This document shows positions 25,123-34,384 of a DNA stretch of 51,775 nucleotides, in pieces. The stretch lies in the NCBI GenBank assembly GCA_904419545.1, contig CAJFRY010000006.1, forward strand, positions 90,609 to 142,383, given 5' to 3'. The DNA comes from Candidatus Woodwardiibium gallinarum (lineage in GTDB: Bacteria; Bacillota; Clostridia; Oscillospirales; CAG-382). Position numbers and translations under genes: made by a program. The notes below the pieces were generated by a model. That model did not search any database. It was given only the letters and a program-made list of their open reading frames with translations, and was not told the origin of the DNA. Positions within the stretch are counted from its first letter, which is position 1. Each line of letters starts with the position of its first letter.

Positions 25123-26367
25123 TTACGCCTTGACCTTCTTGAGCCTGACAAAACGGGGCAGTCCATCCTCCTTGCAGAGGTCGGTCTCGCCTTGAATGAG
25201 AGGCAGCGCATATTCAATGAACTTTTCGTTCAGTCCGTCCTTGGTTTCGTTGAGCCACTCCAGCGGCACCTTCTTTTCGGTATTGGCAACAACGGTCAGG
25301 TCAAACAGCTTGATGTTGCATTTATATTTTCCGTTCTCCGTCGTACGTTCAAAGCCCACCATCTTATCGGTCGTACCGGCAACGGCATATTCCACGGCAG
25401 CCTTGCCCGCTGCAAACGACTCCTCAATGTCGGTCTTGGAGGCGCAGTGCGCAGCGCAGCGCTGCAGGAGGCTCAGCTCGATGCCGCGCACCTTGGCGCC
25501 GGTCTTTTTCTTGATCTCATTGGCAAGGAAGGAGGCCAGACCGCCAAGCTGTGCGTGGCCGAAGGAATCCTTGGAATTGGCCAGATCCGCACCGTACTCG
25601 GAGATATACTTGCCGTTCTTGTCCTTGATGCCCTCACTGACGGCGACGATGCACTTGCCGTTCTTGTTGTAGATATCCTGTACCTTGGCCATAAACGCGT
25701 CGAGATCGAAATCCACCTCGGGAAGGTAAATGAGATCCGGACCGTTGCCTTTATAGGATGCAAGCGCGGCGGAGGCGGTCAGCCAGCCGGCATTGCGGCC
25801 CATAATTTCGACGACGGTGATCATCCCCGTATCATACACGCGCGCGTCGTGATAGATTTCCATCAGCGAGGTGGCGATGTACTTGGCAGCCGACGCGTAA
25901 CCCGGGCAGTGGTCGGTGCCGGCAAGGTCGTTGTCGATGGTCTTGGGAATACCCATCACACGGCATTCATAGCCGTTTTTGAGCATGAATTTGGAAATTT
26001 TGTTGCAGGTGTCCATCGAGTCGTTGCCGCCGTTGTAGAAGAAATAGCGGACATCATACTTCTTGAAGATCTCGAGGATACGCTTATAATCGGTTTCGTC
26101 CTCCTCCGGGCTCTTGAGCTTGTAGCGGCAGGAGCCGAGCGCAGAGGACGGCGTATGCTTCATCAGCGCCAGCTCGGCAGGGTCCTCCTTGCCCATATCG
26201 ATGAGGTTGTCGTCCAACACGCCCTTGATGCCGTTGAGCGCACCGAGGACGCGGGTGATGCTGTCGTTCTCCAGCGCGGTTTTGATCGCACCGTAGGCGC
26301 TGGCGTTGATGACGGAGGTGGGGCCGCCCGACTGACCGATGATGCAGGCGCCTTTTAACTGACTCAT
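25123..26367 (-). CDS. pfp: Pyrophosphate-dependent phosphofructokinase
   Basis: 414 residues. Group A PFK fold with GQSGGPTSVIN at the N-terminus. Two residues mark pyrophosphate rather than ATP use: Asp in GGNDS (113-117), where ATP enzymes have Gly, and Lys in PKTIDND (141-147), where ATP enzymes have Gly. MGRNAGWL is also conserved. It reversibly phosphorylates fructose 6-phosphate with PPi. The ribosome site AGAAAGGA lies upstream of ATG 26367. The gene is divergent from fba across a 225-bp region with facing promoters, pairing two consecutive glycolytic steps. Confidence 0.92.
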   Translation of the reverse strand: MSQLKGACIIGQSGGPTSVINASAYGAIKTALENDSITRVLGALNGIKGVLDDNLIDMGKEDPAELALMKHTPSSALGSCRYKLKSPEEDETDYKRILEIFKKYDVRYFFYNGGNDSMDTCNKISKFMLKNGYECRVMGIPKTIDNDLAGTDHCPGYASAAKYIATSLMEIYHDARVYDTGMITVVEIMGRNAGWLTASAALASYKGNGPDLIYLPEVDFDLDAFMAKVQDIYNKNGKCIVAVSEGIKDKNGKYISEYGADLANSKDSFGHAQLGGLASFLANEIKKKTGAKVRGIELSLLQRCAAHCASKTDIEESFAAGKAAVEYAVAGTTDKMVGFERTTENGKYKCNIKLFDLTVVANTEKKVPLEWLNETKDGLNEKFIEYALPLIQGETDLCKEDGLPRFVRLKKVKA

Positions 26368-26453
26368 TTGAATACAATCCTTTCTGCATGTGCCGCCGTC
26401 CGTCCCTGCGGGGGACGCGGCCGCCTTTTTTGTTTCCTAAGATTCCGCATTTT

Positions 26454-26482
26454 ACTATACCACAACCCTTTCCAAAAATCAA
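26454..26482 (-). promoter_or_regulatory. Promoter of pfp
   Basis: Minus strand TTGATT (26482-26477), 17 bp, TATAGT (26459-26454). The leader includes a small GTCCC/GGGAC hairpin near 26402-26416. Confidence 0.65.
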
Positions 26483-26522
26483 CCGCTTTTGTAAAATTAT
26501 ATCCCTGCTTGCGGCAAAGCCA

Positions 26523-26551
26523 TTGACAAAATCGGAAAATACTGATAAAAT
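26523..26551 (+). promoter_or_regulatory. Promoter of fba
   Basis: TTGACA (26523-26528), 17 bp, TAAAAT (26546-26551), giving a short leader before ATG 26593 with AAGGAGATA as ribosome site. Confidence 0.85.
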
Positions 26552-26592
26552 AGAGCCGTTGGAACAAAATAACCGATAAGGAGATATTTGTC

Positions 26593-27528
26593 ATGCCACT
26601 TGTTACATCCACCGAAATGTTCAAAAAAGCGTACGAAGGCGGCTACGCCATCGGCGCATTCAACGTCAACAACATGGAAATCATCCAGGGCATCACCGAA
26701 GCGGCGATGGAGGAAAACGCGCCGCTGATCCTGCAGGTTTCCTCGGGCGCGCGCAACTATGCAAAGCATGTGTATCTGATGAAGCTCATCGAAGCTGCCA
26801 TTGAGGACACGGGGTTGCCCATCTGCGTCCACCTCGACCACGGCGACACGTTCGAGCTCTGCAAATCCTGCATCGACGGCGGCTTCACTTCGGTCATGAT
26901 TGACGGCAGCCATCATTCGTTTGAGGACAACATCGCGCTGACCAAGCAGGTCGTCGACTATGCGCACGCCAAGGGCGTCGTCGTTGAAGGCGAGCTGGGC
27001 AGACTGGCCGGCATCGAGGACGCGGTCAACGTCTCCGCAGCCGACGCCTCCTACACCGACCCGGCGCAGGTGGAAGAATTCGTGACCAGAACCGGCGTCG
27101 ACTCGCTGGCCATCGCCATCGGTACCAGCCACGGCGCGTACAAATTCAAGCCCGGCCAGAAGCCACAGCTCCGCTTCGACATCCTCGAGGAAGTCAGCAA
27201 GCGTCTGCCCGGCTTCCCGATCGTGTTGCATGGCGCTTCGAGCGTCATCCCCGAGTACGTCAAGATCATCAACGAGAACGGCGGCAAGATGCCCGACGCG
27301 ATCGGCATTCCCGAGGACATGCTGCGCAAGGCGGCTTCGATGGCGGTCTGCAAGATCAATATCGACTCCGACCTGCGTCTGGCGATGACGGCCTCGATCC
27401 GCCAGTACTTCAACGAGCATCCCGACCACTTTGACCCGAGACAGTACCTCAAGCCGGCCAGAGCGAACATCAAGTCGCTCGTCAAGCACAAGATCGTCGA
27501 CGTGCTCGGCTGCAACGGCAAAGCGTAA
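26593..27528 (+). CDS. fba: Class II fructose-bisphosphate aldolase
   Basis: 311 residues, the usual size. Zn-dependent class II signature VHLDHGDTFE (79-88) with catalytic Asp82 and zinc ligand His83, the GELGRLAG loop with the zinc-binding Glu, and the LHGASSV and INIDSDLRLA phosphate-binding segments. It cleaves fructose 1,6-bisphosphate into dihydroxyacetone phosphate and glyceraldehyde 3-phosphate. Monocistronic, with its own near-consensus promoter and a strong terminator, divergent from the PPi-phosphofructokinase that makes its substrate. Confidence 0.96.
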   Translation: MPLVTSTEMFKKAYEGGYAIGAFNVNNMEIIQGITEAAMEENAPLILQVSSGARNYAKHVYLMKLIEAAIEDTGLPICVHLDHGDTFELCKSCIDGGFTSVMIDGSHHSFEDNIALTKQVVDYAHAKGVVVEGELGRLAGIEDAVNVSAADASYTDPAQVEEFVTRTGVDSLAIAIGTSHGAYKFKPGQKPQLRFDILEEVSKRLPGFPIVLHGASSVIPEYVKIINENGGKMPDAIGIPEDMLRKAASMAVCKINIDSDLRLAMTASIRQYFNEHPDHFDPRQYLKPARANIKSLVKHKIVDVLGCNGKA

Positions 27529-27571
27529 GCTTCGGCCCGCACAAAGTCTTTTCCCGCAAATATGTATATGC

Positions 27572-27608
27572 AAACCGCCCGGCGCTTTGGGTACGCCGGG
27601 CGGTTTTT
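27572..27608. terminator. Strong terminator between fba and the helicase
   Basis: A 13-bp stem AAACCGCCCGGCG (27572-27584) with CGCCGGGCGGTTT (27594-27606), followed by TTTTTGTTCTTTT on the plus strand. It can also serve the minus-strand helicase gene. Confidence 0.92.
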
Positions 27609-27657
27609 GTTCTTTTCCCCGTTATAGTCAAAAAGTAAAAAGGCTTTCAAAACGATC

Positions 27658-30600
27658 TTAGACGTTCAATCTCTCATAAAGCTTCTTGAGCTTATTTGTC
27701 GTTATGGTTTCATCATAATGCATGCCTTCGTAAGTAAGATGAAGAACTGGATATATGGGATGCTTTGTTTTCAATATAAAATGATTTTCGAGCAACCATT
27801 CTATAATGGTAATTAAATCATCACGACGAAGTTGTCTTAACTTCCCATACTCCGGCAGCTTGTCCAATTCAGCATCTGCAATACGCTTGCTGTTTGCTCC
27901 ACGAAGTACATCTGCTAAAATATTTATGCCATAATAATGCTTTTCACTGATATGAGAGAGGCATTGCAAAACGGTATGAACAATATCATTCAAATCGTTT
28001 TCTTCGAACATAACCGCTTTAACACTTGCTCTCTTTATCACCGTGCTTTCTTCGTGCTGAGGTTGAGCCTTTGCAACTTGAACTTGTGTTGGTGATTTGG
28101 TTGTTGCAGATGTAAGCTCTTTTGCAGGCAAAGGATCTGGATCAAGTTTAAGCATTTCATAATAATACTTAGGAGTAATGAAACGTCCACAACCCGTACC
28201 ATCTTTTTTATAATTGGTGCAACCAAGGATATAATTATTTTCTTTTCCCGGTTTGACAATAAGATAGCCATCTCTACATTGGTCACATTTCAAAATAGAG
28301 AGTTTTCCTGCTTTGTATTCATTGGTCATAAATCCGCACACTTCCGGCTCGTTTGTGCAAATGTACAAACGCAGACCGTATGCGTTCTTATAGCGGAACT
28401 GCATAGGGTAGCCACAGATGGGACAAGTTTTCTTTGCGATATTATTTTGCGGCGGTTCCTCGCTCCAATTTCCGCGAAGAACAACATTCTTGTAATCTCG
28501 CTTTATTTCAAGCAAGAACTCAGAAGGGTTCTGTTCTGGTGCTATAAAATAGACACGGTTTTTAGTTCTTGTCATTGCAACATAAAACAAGCGGCGTTCT
28601 TCGGCATAGTCAATGGAGCGATCCCCTTTGATTACAAAAGCAAGAACGGGATCATCTTCGATTTTAGAAGGAAAGCCGTATGTTTCATTGCGCCCATTTA
28701 CAACAATAACATTATCATATCCCAAGCCTTTCGAGGCGTGAGCAGTCATAAATGTGATGTTAAGCTTCGGATATTTTACGCTTTTGAGTTTACCTCCTCG
28801 ATTAACATATTCAAACAAACCCGATTTTTCCAACTTATCACCATCAAATCCGAACCTGCCGAGTAATAGGATAGAAGAATTCTCGGATTTGCCTTCCTGT
28901 TTGTTAAATTCAATGATTTGCTCAAGCGCAACTTCTACAGCGTGTGCAATGGCGTAATTTGCACCGCTTTTATTATCGGCATTTCGTTTTTTCGGACTCC
29001 CGTCATAAGTGTAGATAATAACAGGATCAACGATATTTTTGGGGGACTTCAGTTCTTTTGAAATTTGTGCTTTGTTTTTCTGAATAAAGTTGCCGGCAAT
29101 ATCAATTACTTCCTGCGAGTTGCGATACGTCTTTACGATCTTCAAGAGCTTTGCATAGCCCATTTTCTCCTCAAACTTCGTGAAGAGTGTTATGTCGGAA
29201 CCACTAAACGCATAAATGGATTGCCAATCATCACCGACAGCAATTATCTTCGCGTCAGTAACTTCGGACAAGGTTGTTACTAAATCAAATCTTTGCCGTG
29301 AAATATCTTGATACTCATCTACGATAATATATTTGAAATCAAGTTTCTTCTTCATTTCTTTGACTTCTCGGAGAACCCGTGCAGATTCATTTATCATATC
29401 CTCAAAGTCAACGGCATTGTTTTCTTTTAGATAACGCTCGTATTCCAGATAACAATCGTTGCAAATATCCAAGAAGAGTCTTGTACGTACATTTTGAGTT
29501 GAATGATACATACGGCTAAATTCATCCGCAGTAAAACCGTTTGTTTTGAAGTTCGTAATAAAGCGACAAATCAAATTGACAAGCTTTCTTATGTAACGGT
29601 TTTCTTCGGTGGATACGAGCTTTTCCATTATCTCTTTGTTGGAACGGGGATGCAACTCAAAACCGTTATTTTCCAGTTCCTCTTGCAAATGCTCTAATAG
29701 AGATCTACGGTCTGAATACTGCGAGAAAGTATAGATAAGATTTGTGCCGTGTTGCCTATGCAGATTGATTTTGTCATTTATAGCCTTTTTATAGGTTTCA
29801 AGCTGATCGTCACTAAAGCGATCATTTTTGCCATCTTGCGTAATGCCGAAATGTTCAATATAGGCAACTCTATCACCCTGCCGAATAATAAAGTCGGGCG
29901 TATAGGGCTTTTTTGAAAAAAGAATATCATACTTATACATCGGCTCATATTCATAGTCGATGTTATTCAAATACAAAAAATTTGCAATTTCCACCTCTTG
30001 ATGGGAACGCATTACTTCGCTTTGAATTGTCACTGAGTTTTTTGTGCGAATATCAATAACTTGTTGTTTAAACTCGTTGAGATCACTACGCATTGTGGCA
30101 AAATTTGATTTTGCAATTTTATTGAAAAAACTATTGAGATCTTCACCCTCATACGGAGCATCAAAGTATGAAGCAAAAAACAAAATCAAGTTATTTACAA
30201 GTCTTTCGTTCTTTAATATAGAACTTTTGAAATAATCCTGCAAAACAAAGTATAGCTTTGAAGAATCAACAATATTAAGTTTTTCCGATGACTGTTTTCT
30301 CAATATAGCATTTCCGGTTGAATGGAAAGTAGCAATAGGGCAATCTATCGCCAAATCGCTATTCAGTTTATCACGAAGCTCTTGAACAGCCTTATTAGTA
30401 AAAGATACAACAAGAATCTGAGATGGTTCAACTCCTTTTTTCTCCACCAAATATTTAACTTTTGCCGCAATTGTAGTGGTTTTGCCCGCACCCGCACCAG
30501 CAATAACAAGACAATAATCCTCATCCGTCAAAATAACACGACGTTGATCTTCATCCAATTTGATTTGAGGATCAACTTCACGAAGAATATTATCCAAATA

Positions 30601-30966
30601 ATGTTGTTCCTCGATCATCGCACGACGGATAAAAGATTCATTATGCTCGTCAACAAGGGCTTCAAAGTTTATATATTTTGATAATGCTCCTTCGATAACA
30701 GAAAGTGAAAGGCCGTTATTTTTGCAGAAAGCATCTAACAATCGGCTGCTTTGAAGCACACCAAAATACTCAACGGTTTTCTTACTGTCAAGCAACTGTG
30801 CACGATATTCACTTTTGGCAATATAGCGGTTTTGCGATAATGTGGCATCCATATAGACCTTTAAATCCCATAAACTTTGGCACTCCAAATTTTCAAAAGA
30901 CATATTCTCTCGAAGCATATTTGCGGTTGAGGCTTTCTTTTTTAAGAACTTAGAAAAGAAACTCAT
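27658..30966 (-). CDS. UvrD-like superfamily 1 helicase with zinc ribbons and an RQC domain
   Basis: 1102 residues. Helicase motifs in order: LDEDQRRVI (137-145), Walker A AGAGAGKTTT (156-165), VDEYQD (549-554), GDDWQSIYAFSGSD (578-591), TAHASKGLGYDNV (741-753) and the EERRLFYVAMTRTKNRVY box (789-806). Residues about 322-374 form a restriction-endonuclease-like insert (YTPDFII, YIEHFG), as in helicase IV relatives; the usual Lys is absent, so nuclease activity is doubtful. Four-Cys ribbons follow: Cys848/851/870/877 and Cys894/897/916/926. The C-terminus (about 990-1085: YYGINILADVLRGANSKRI, YPVLHLTYEGM) looks like a RecQ RQC winged helix. Base composition is far more AT-rich than all neighbours, so it was probably acquired by transfer. 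Likely a DNA repair or defence helicase. Confidence 0.88.
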   Translation of the reverse strand: MSFFSKFLKKKASTANMLRENMSFENLECQSLWDLKVYMDATLSQNRYIAKSEYRAQLLDSKKTVEYFGVLQSSRLLDAFCKNNGLSLSVIEGALSKYINFEALVDEHNESFIRRAMIEEQHYLDNILREVDPQIKLDEDQRRVILTDEDYCLVIAGAGAGKTTTIAAKVKYLVEKKGVEPSQILVVSFTNKAVQELRDKLNSDLAIDCPIATFHSTGNAILRKQSSEKLNIVDSSKLYFVLQDYFKSSILKNERLVNNLILFFASYFDAPYEGEDLNSFFNKIAKSNFATMRSDLNEFKQQVIDIRTKNSVTIQSEVMRSHQEVEIANFLYLNNIDYEYEPMYKYDILFSKKPYTPDFIIRQGDRVAYIEHFGITQDGKNDRFSDDQLETYKKAINDKINLHRQHGTNLIYTFSQYSDRRSLLEHLQEELENNGFELHPRSNKEIMEKLVSTEENRYIRKLVNLICRFITNFKTNGFTADEFSRMYHSTQNVRTRLFLDICNDCYLEYERYLKENNAVDFEDMINESARVLREVKEMKKKLDFKYIIVDEYQDISRQRFDLVTTLSEVTDAKIIAVGDDWQSIYAFSGSDITLFTKFEEKMGYAKLLKIVKTYRNSQEVIDIAGNFIQKNKAQISKELKSPKNIVDPVIIYTYDGSPKKRNADNKSGANYAIAHAVEVALEQIIEFNKQEGKSENSSILLLGRFGFDGDKLEKSGLFEYVNRGGKLKSVKYPKLNITFMTAHASKGLGYDNVIVVNGRNETYGFPSKIEDDPVLAFVIKGDRSIDYAEERRLFYVAMTRTKNRVYFIAPEQNPSEFLLEIKRDYKNVVLRGNWSEEPPQNNIAKKTCPICGYPMQFRYKNAYGLRLYICTNEPEVCGFMTNEYKAGKLSILKCDQCRDGYLIVKPGKENNYILGCTNYKKDGTGCGRFITPKYYYEMLKLDPDPLPAKELTSATTKSPTQVQVAKAQPQHEESTVIKRASVKAVMFEENDLNDIVHTVLQCLSHISEKHYYGINILADVLRGANSKRIADAELDKLPEYGKLRQLRRDDLITIIEWLLENHFILKTKHPIYPVLHLTYEGMHYDETITTNKLKKLYERLNV

Positions 30967-31089
30967 ATGTTATGCCCTTCTTCAATAGATTGTTACCCTT
31001 GGCATCTCACGTATTGCAGCCGTTCTCAAAGGAAATTTATCAATTCATTTGTTCGATTAATTCAAACGCATCATTCAGTAAGATCATTA

Positions 31090-31953
31090 TTAAGAATCTA
31101 TGGTAAATGTTTCATGAAAATCGCCGCCGTAGAAGACGTTTTCAAGAAATTCCACCGACCACGGGATCCATCTGCCGACATACGGGTAGATACGGTCCGG
31201 ATTGCCGCCGCCCGCCGTCTCGCGCGTACAGACCGACAGGCTGTGGTTCCCCTTCGGAAATACGTGCAGCTCGGCTTTCACCCCCGCTCTTGCAAGCGCG
31301 CCGGCCATCAGCAGCGAATGAACCGCAAAAACACAGGTATCGTCCGCCGTATGCCAGAGAAAGGCCGGCGGCGTCCGTTCGTCCACGTTTTCGTCCACAG
31401 AAAGCGCATGGAGCTGTTCATGCGAAGGGTCGGGGCCGGTCAGGTTCAGAAACGAATACAGATGTCCCCCTCTGGTTGCCGAGATGACGGGATAGCCGAG
31501 TACCATCGCGTTCGGGCGGAAGTCCTCGCTTTTGCAGCCGAGCGTATCGCGCAGCAACGGCAGGTGCCACTGCGTCCCGATGTGCGCGGCAAGATGTCCG
31601 CCCGCCGAAAAACCGCAGACGGCGATTTTCTGCGGGTCGATATAAAACTCCTCCGCACGGGCGCGGAGGAGCGCAATCGCGGCCGCCGCGTCAAGCAAAG
31701 GATGCGGGTGACGCGCATTCACGCCGACCGCATAGCGGACGACAAACGCGCTGTAGCCAGCCGCCAGATAGGCGTTCGCCACCGGTTCGGCCTCGCGGTC
31801 GGAGGTATAGTCATACCCGCCGCCGGGGAAGATGACGACCGCCGGCCGCGGCGGCATCGTCAGCTTTTTGGAGCGCGTCTGTACATAACACTGAAGCACC
31901 GCTTTTTCACAGTTTTCATATACGTTCCTGCTGTGGATTTGTATTTCTTCCAC
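31090..31953 (-). CDS. Alpha/beta hydrolase, acetyl-esterase-like (copy 1)
   Basis: 287 residues from a GTG start at 31953 with GGAGGG upstream. Oxyanion segment VVIFPGGGYDYTS (39-51), nucleophile Ser116 in CGFSAGGHLAAH, then HTADDTC (Asp) and KGNHSLS (His) complete the triad. The BD-FAE/acetyl xylan esterase type removes acetyl groups from sugars or peptides in the cytoplasm, since no signal peptide is visible. It is a tandem duplicate of the next gene. Its last eight or nine residues (HETFTIDS) are encoded by AT-rich DNA of the helicase island and do not match the copy-2 end, so the junction has replaced its natural C-terminus. Confidence 0.88.
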   Translation of the reverse strand: MEEIQIHSRNVYENCEKAVLQCYVQTRSKKLTMPPRPAVVIFPGGGYDYTSDREAEPVANAYLAAGYSAFVVRYAVGVNARHPHPLLDAAAAIALLRARAEEFYIDPQKIAVCGFSAGGHLAAHIGTQWHLPLLRDTLGCKSEDFRPNAMVLGYPVISATRGGHLYSFLNLTGPDPSHEQLHALSVDENVDERTPPAFLWHTADDTCVFAVHSLLMAGALARAGVKAELHVFPKGNHSLSVCTRETAGGGNPDRIYPYVGRWIPWSVEFLENVFYGGDFHETFTIDS

Positions 31954-32007
31954 CGTAAATCCCTCCGTCGCTGTTGACTTGCCACAAAAACAAAGCCGTC
32001 CGGCGCT

Positions 32008-32853
32008 TCAGTGCCGGAAGTCGCCGCCGCGGAACACGTTTTCAAGGAACCGAACCGACCATGGCACCCACCGCGCAACGTAAGGATAGACACGCTCCTC
32101 GCTGCCGCCGGCCGCCGTCTCATAAGTACAGACCGACAGGCCGTGCAGACCGTTCGGAAACACGTGCAGCTCGACGGGGACGCCCGCCTTGGCAAGCGCG
32201 CCGGCCATTACGAGCGAATTCTCAACCGGGACGCAGGTATCGTTCGCCGTATGCCAGATAAAAGCCGGCGGCGTGCGTCCATCAGCCTTTTCCTCGGCAG
32301 AAAGGCCGGCGAGCTCCTCCTGCGAGGGCTCCGGCCCGAGCAAATTGAGAAAGGAATGCAGATGCGGACTGCGGATGCCTGAAATGACGGCATAACAAAG
32401 CACCATCGCGTTCGGGCGGAAGTCCTCGCTTTTGCCGCCGAGCGTATCGCGCAGCAGCGGCAGGTGCCACTGCGTCCCGATGTGCGCGGCAAGATGTCCG
32501 CCCGCCGAAAAACCGCAGACGGCGATTTTCTGCGGGTCGATATGGAATTCCTCCGCACGGGCGCGGAGGAGCGCAATCGCGGCCGCTGCGTCAAGCAAAG
32601 GATGCGGATGCCTCGCGTCCGCGCCGACCGCATAACGGACGACAAACGCGCTGTAACCAGCCGCCAGATAGGCGTTCGCCACCGGCTCGGCCTCGCGGTC
32701 GGAGGTATAGTCATACCCGCCGCCGGGGAAGATGACGACCGCCGGCCGCGGCGGCATCGTCAGCTCACGCGAGCGCGCCTGCACATAGCACTGGACGACA
32801 GCCTTTTCGCAATTTTCATACACCGGCTTGCTGTGCAATTGGATCTCTGTCAT
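32008..32853 (-). CDS. Alpha/beta hydrolase, acetyl-esterase-like (copy 2)
   Basis: 281 residues from ATG 32853 with GGACGGAG upstream; a longer frame to 32913 runs inside lnt and lacks support. Same triad as copy 1: Ser in CGFSAGGHLAAH, Asp in HTANDTC, His in NGLHGLS. From about residue 30 to 155 the two copies are nearly identical, while the last 120 residues differ at roughly a third of positions. It overlaps the 3' end of lnt by 38 bp, so it belongs to the same transcript. Confidence 0.88.
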   Translation of the reverse strand: MTEIQLHSKPVYENCEKAVVQCYVQARSRELTMPPRPAVVIFPGGGYDYTSDREAEPVANAYLAAGYSAFVVRYAVGADARHPHPLLDAAAAIALLRARAEEFHIDPQKIAVCGFSAGGHLAAHIGTQWHLPLLRDTLGGKSEDFRPNAMVLCYAVISGIRSPHLHSFLNLLGPEPSQEELAGLSAEEKADGRTPPAFIWHTANDTCVPVENSLVMAGALAKAGVPVELHVFPNGLHGLSVCTYETAAGGSEERVYPYVARWVPWSVRFLENVFRGGDFRH

Positions 32854-34381
32854 GTTTTTTCTCCGTCCTTTTTTCAATATAAGACCATAAGAGGATAGCC
32901 AAAACAACCGCAAAGGATAGGTACAGTATCACATCGCCGATATAGCTGTACAGCGTGCGATGCGCTGCGGCGCCGACGTCGGCATAGGCGACCGCAACCG
33001 TCTCGGGGGCTGTCTGCGCGCGCAGCTCGCCCTTCGGGCCGATAATACAGGAAATGCCGGTATTGGCCGCGCGCACGACACAGACGCCGTTTTCCACCGC
33101 GCGCAGCACCGAATGCGACATATGCTGGCTGAGCGCAGCCGAATCGCCGAACCACGAGTCGTTGGTCACGACGGCCAGCAGCTTTGCGCCGCTGCGGATG
33201 CTCTCGGCAGCCAGCGGCGGAAAAATGGAATCATAGCAGATGAGCGCGCCGGTCTCGATACCGCAAAGCGGGACGACGGTGCTGTCCTCGCCGGCGACAA
33301 ACTGCGTGCTGCCGAGGTTGAGGTCCTCTAAAAAGGGCAGCAACGTCTTCAGCAGCGACTCAAACGGCAAATATTCGCCGAACGGGACGAGATGTCGTTT
33401 ATCGTAGCGCTCCGAAATGCTGCCGTCGGGATACACAGCCAGAAATGCATTGCGCCCGACCTCCCCCTCACGGACGAGCACACCGGTGGCGATGGTACAT
33501 CCGTATTCGGCAGCAATCCGCGCATACGTCCGATAAAGCACACCGTTCTCGTCAAAATATATCGGGACGGCCGACTCGGGCAGCAGAATCAGCTCGGCGC
33601 CCGCCGCAGCGGCCTGCTCTGTCAGCGACGCGTAAAGCGAGAGGATTTCCTCTGCGCGGCCGGACTCCCATTTTTCACTCGTTCCGATATTCCCCTGCAC
33701 CACGGCGGCGCGGATCGTCTCGGTCTCGCTGACAGGCAGCGCCAGCAAAATGCAGCCGAGCGTAAGGTTACCTGCCAGCAGTGCGCTGCCGGCGGCGAGG
33801 GCCGCTTTCTTCTCCGGCTGCCGTGCAAACAGCGCCAGATAACCGCAGCCGGTGACAATCACCAGCGTAACGAAATACGACCCGAGCAGCGACGCGCTCT
33901 GGATTGCGGGCAGGAAAAGATACTGCCCGGCGGCCAGCGTCCCCCACGGAAAAGCCAGCGTACCGAGCGAGAGCGTCCACTCGAAAATCACCCACAGCGC
34001 GCCCGCACAAAGCGGCAGCAGCGCGCGGCGGCGGACAAAGCGAAGCATGGTAAACACGGCGGAGAAGAAAAGCGCGTGCACGGCAGGAATGGCAAAAACG
34101 GCCAGCAGCACGACAAAAACGGCGACGCCCCGCGTCATGCCGAAGCCCTCAAACGGGTACAGATTGACGAAAAAAGAGTACAGCGGCAGATGGAAGCAAT
34201 ACGCGAACAGGTAACAGCGCCCGAAGCGACGCCCTCCGTCGCGGAACCGCAGAGCAAGGAAGAGAATCAGCCCTGGGTAGGCGCAGAAAAACAGCCTGCC
34301 GTCCAGAAAAGGCAGCGCGGTCAGCAGCCCCGCCGCGGCATTGCCCAGCAGCGGCGCAGCCGACGACCAAAGCCTGCGCAT
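32816..34381 (-). CDS. lnt: Apolipoprotein N-acyltransferase
   Basis: 521 residues. About six membrane segments in residues 10-215 precede a nitrilase-like domain. The Glu-Lys-Cys triad is visible: Glu269 in LLPESAVP, Lys328 in ERYDKRHLVPFGEY and Cys382 in GALICYDSIFP. A last membrane segment is near 485-510. It transfers an acyl chain to the N-terminal cysteine of lipoproteins at the outer face of the membrane. Its start is 3 bp from the stop of the upstream isomerase-like gene, and the esterase gene starts inside its 3' end. Most low-GC Firmicutes lack classical Lnt, but many Clostridia have one. Confidence 0.92.
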   Translation of the reverse strand: MRRLWSSAAPLLGNAAAGLLTALPFLDGRLFFCAYPGLILFLALRFRDGGRRFGRCYLFAYCFHLPLYSFFVNLYPFEGFGMTRGVAVFVVLLAVFAIPAVHALFFSAVFTMLRFVRRRALLPLCAGALWVIFEWTLSLGTLAFPWGTLAAGQYLFLPAIQSASLLGSYFVTLVIVTGCGYLALFARQPEKKAALAAGSALLAGNLTLGCILLALPVSETETIRAAVVQGNIGTSEKWESGRAEEILSLYASLTEQAAAAGAELILLPESAVPIYFDENGVLYRTYARIAAEYGCTIATGVLVREGEVGRNAFLAVYPDGSISERYDKRHLVPFGEYLPFESLLKTLLPFLEDLNLGSTQFVAGEDSTVVPLCGIETGALICYDSIFPPLAAESIRSGAKLLAVVTNDSWFGDSAALSQHMSHSVLRAVENGVCVVRAANTGISCIIGPKGELRAQTAPETVAVAYADVGAAAHRTLYSYIGDVILYLSFAVVLAILLWSYIEKRTEKKHDRDPIAQQAGV

Positions 34382-34384
34382 CTC

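Noticed and set aside
24478-26358. A 626-codon plus-strand frame opposite argS and pfp
   Set aside because: It crosses the pfp terminator and two well-supported genes, so it is a shadow.
27658-30966. An active PD-(D/E)XK nuclease in the helicase
   Set aside because: The PDF and YIEHFG pattern at about 357-373 lacks the usual Lys, as in helicase IV relatives, so only a structural resemblance is claimed.
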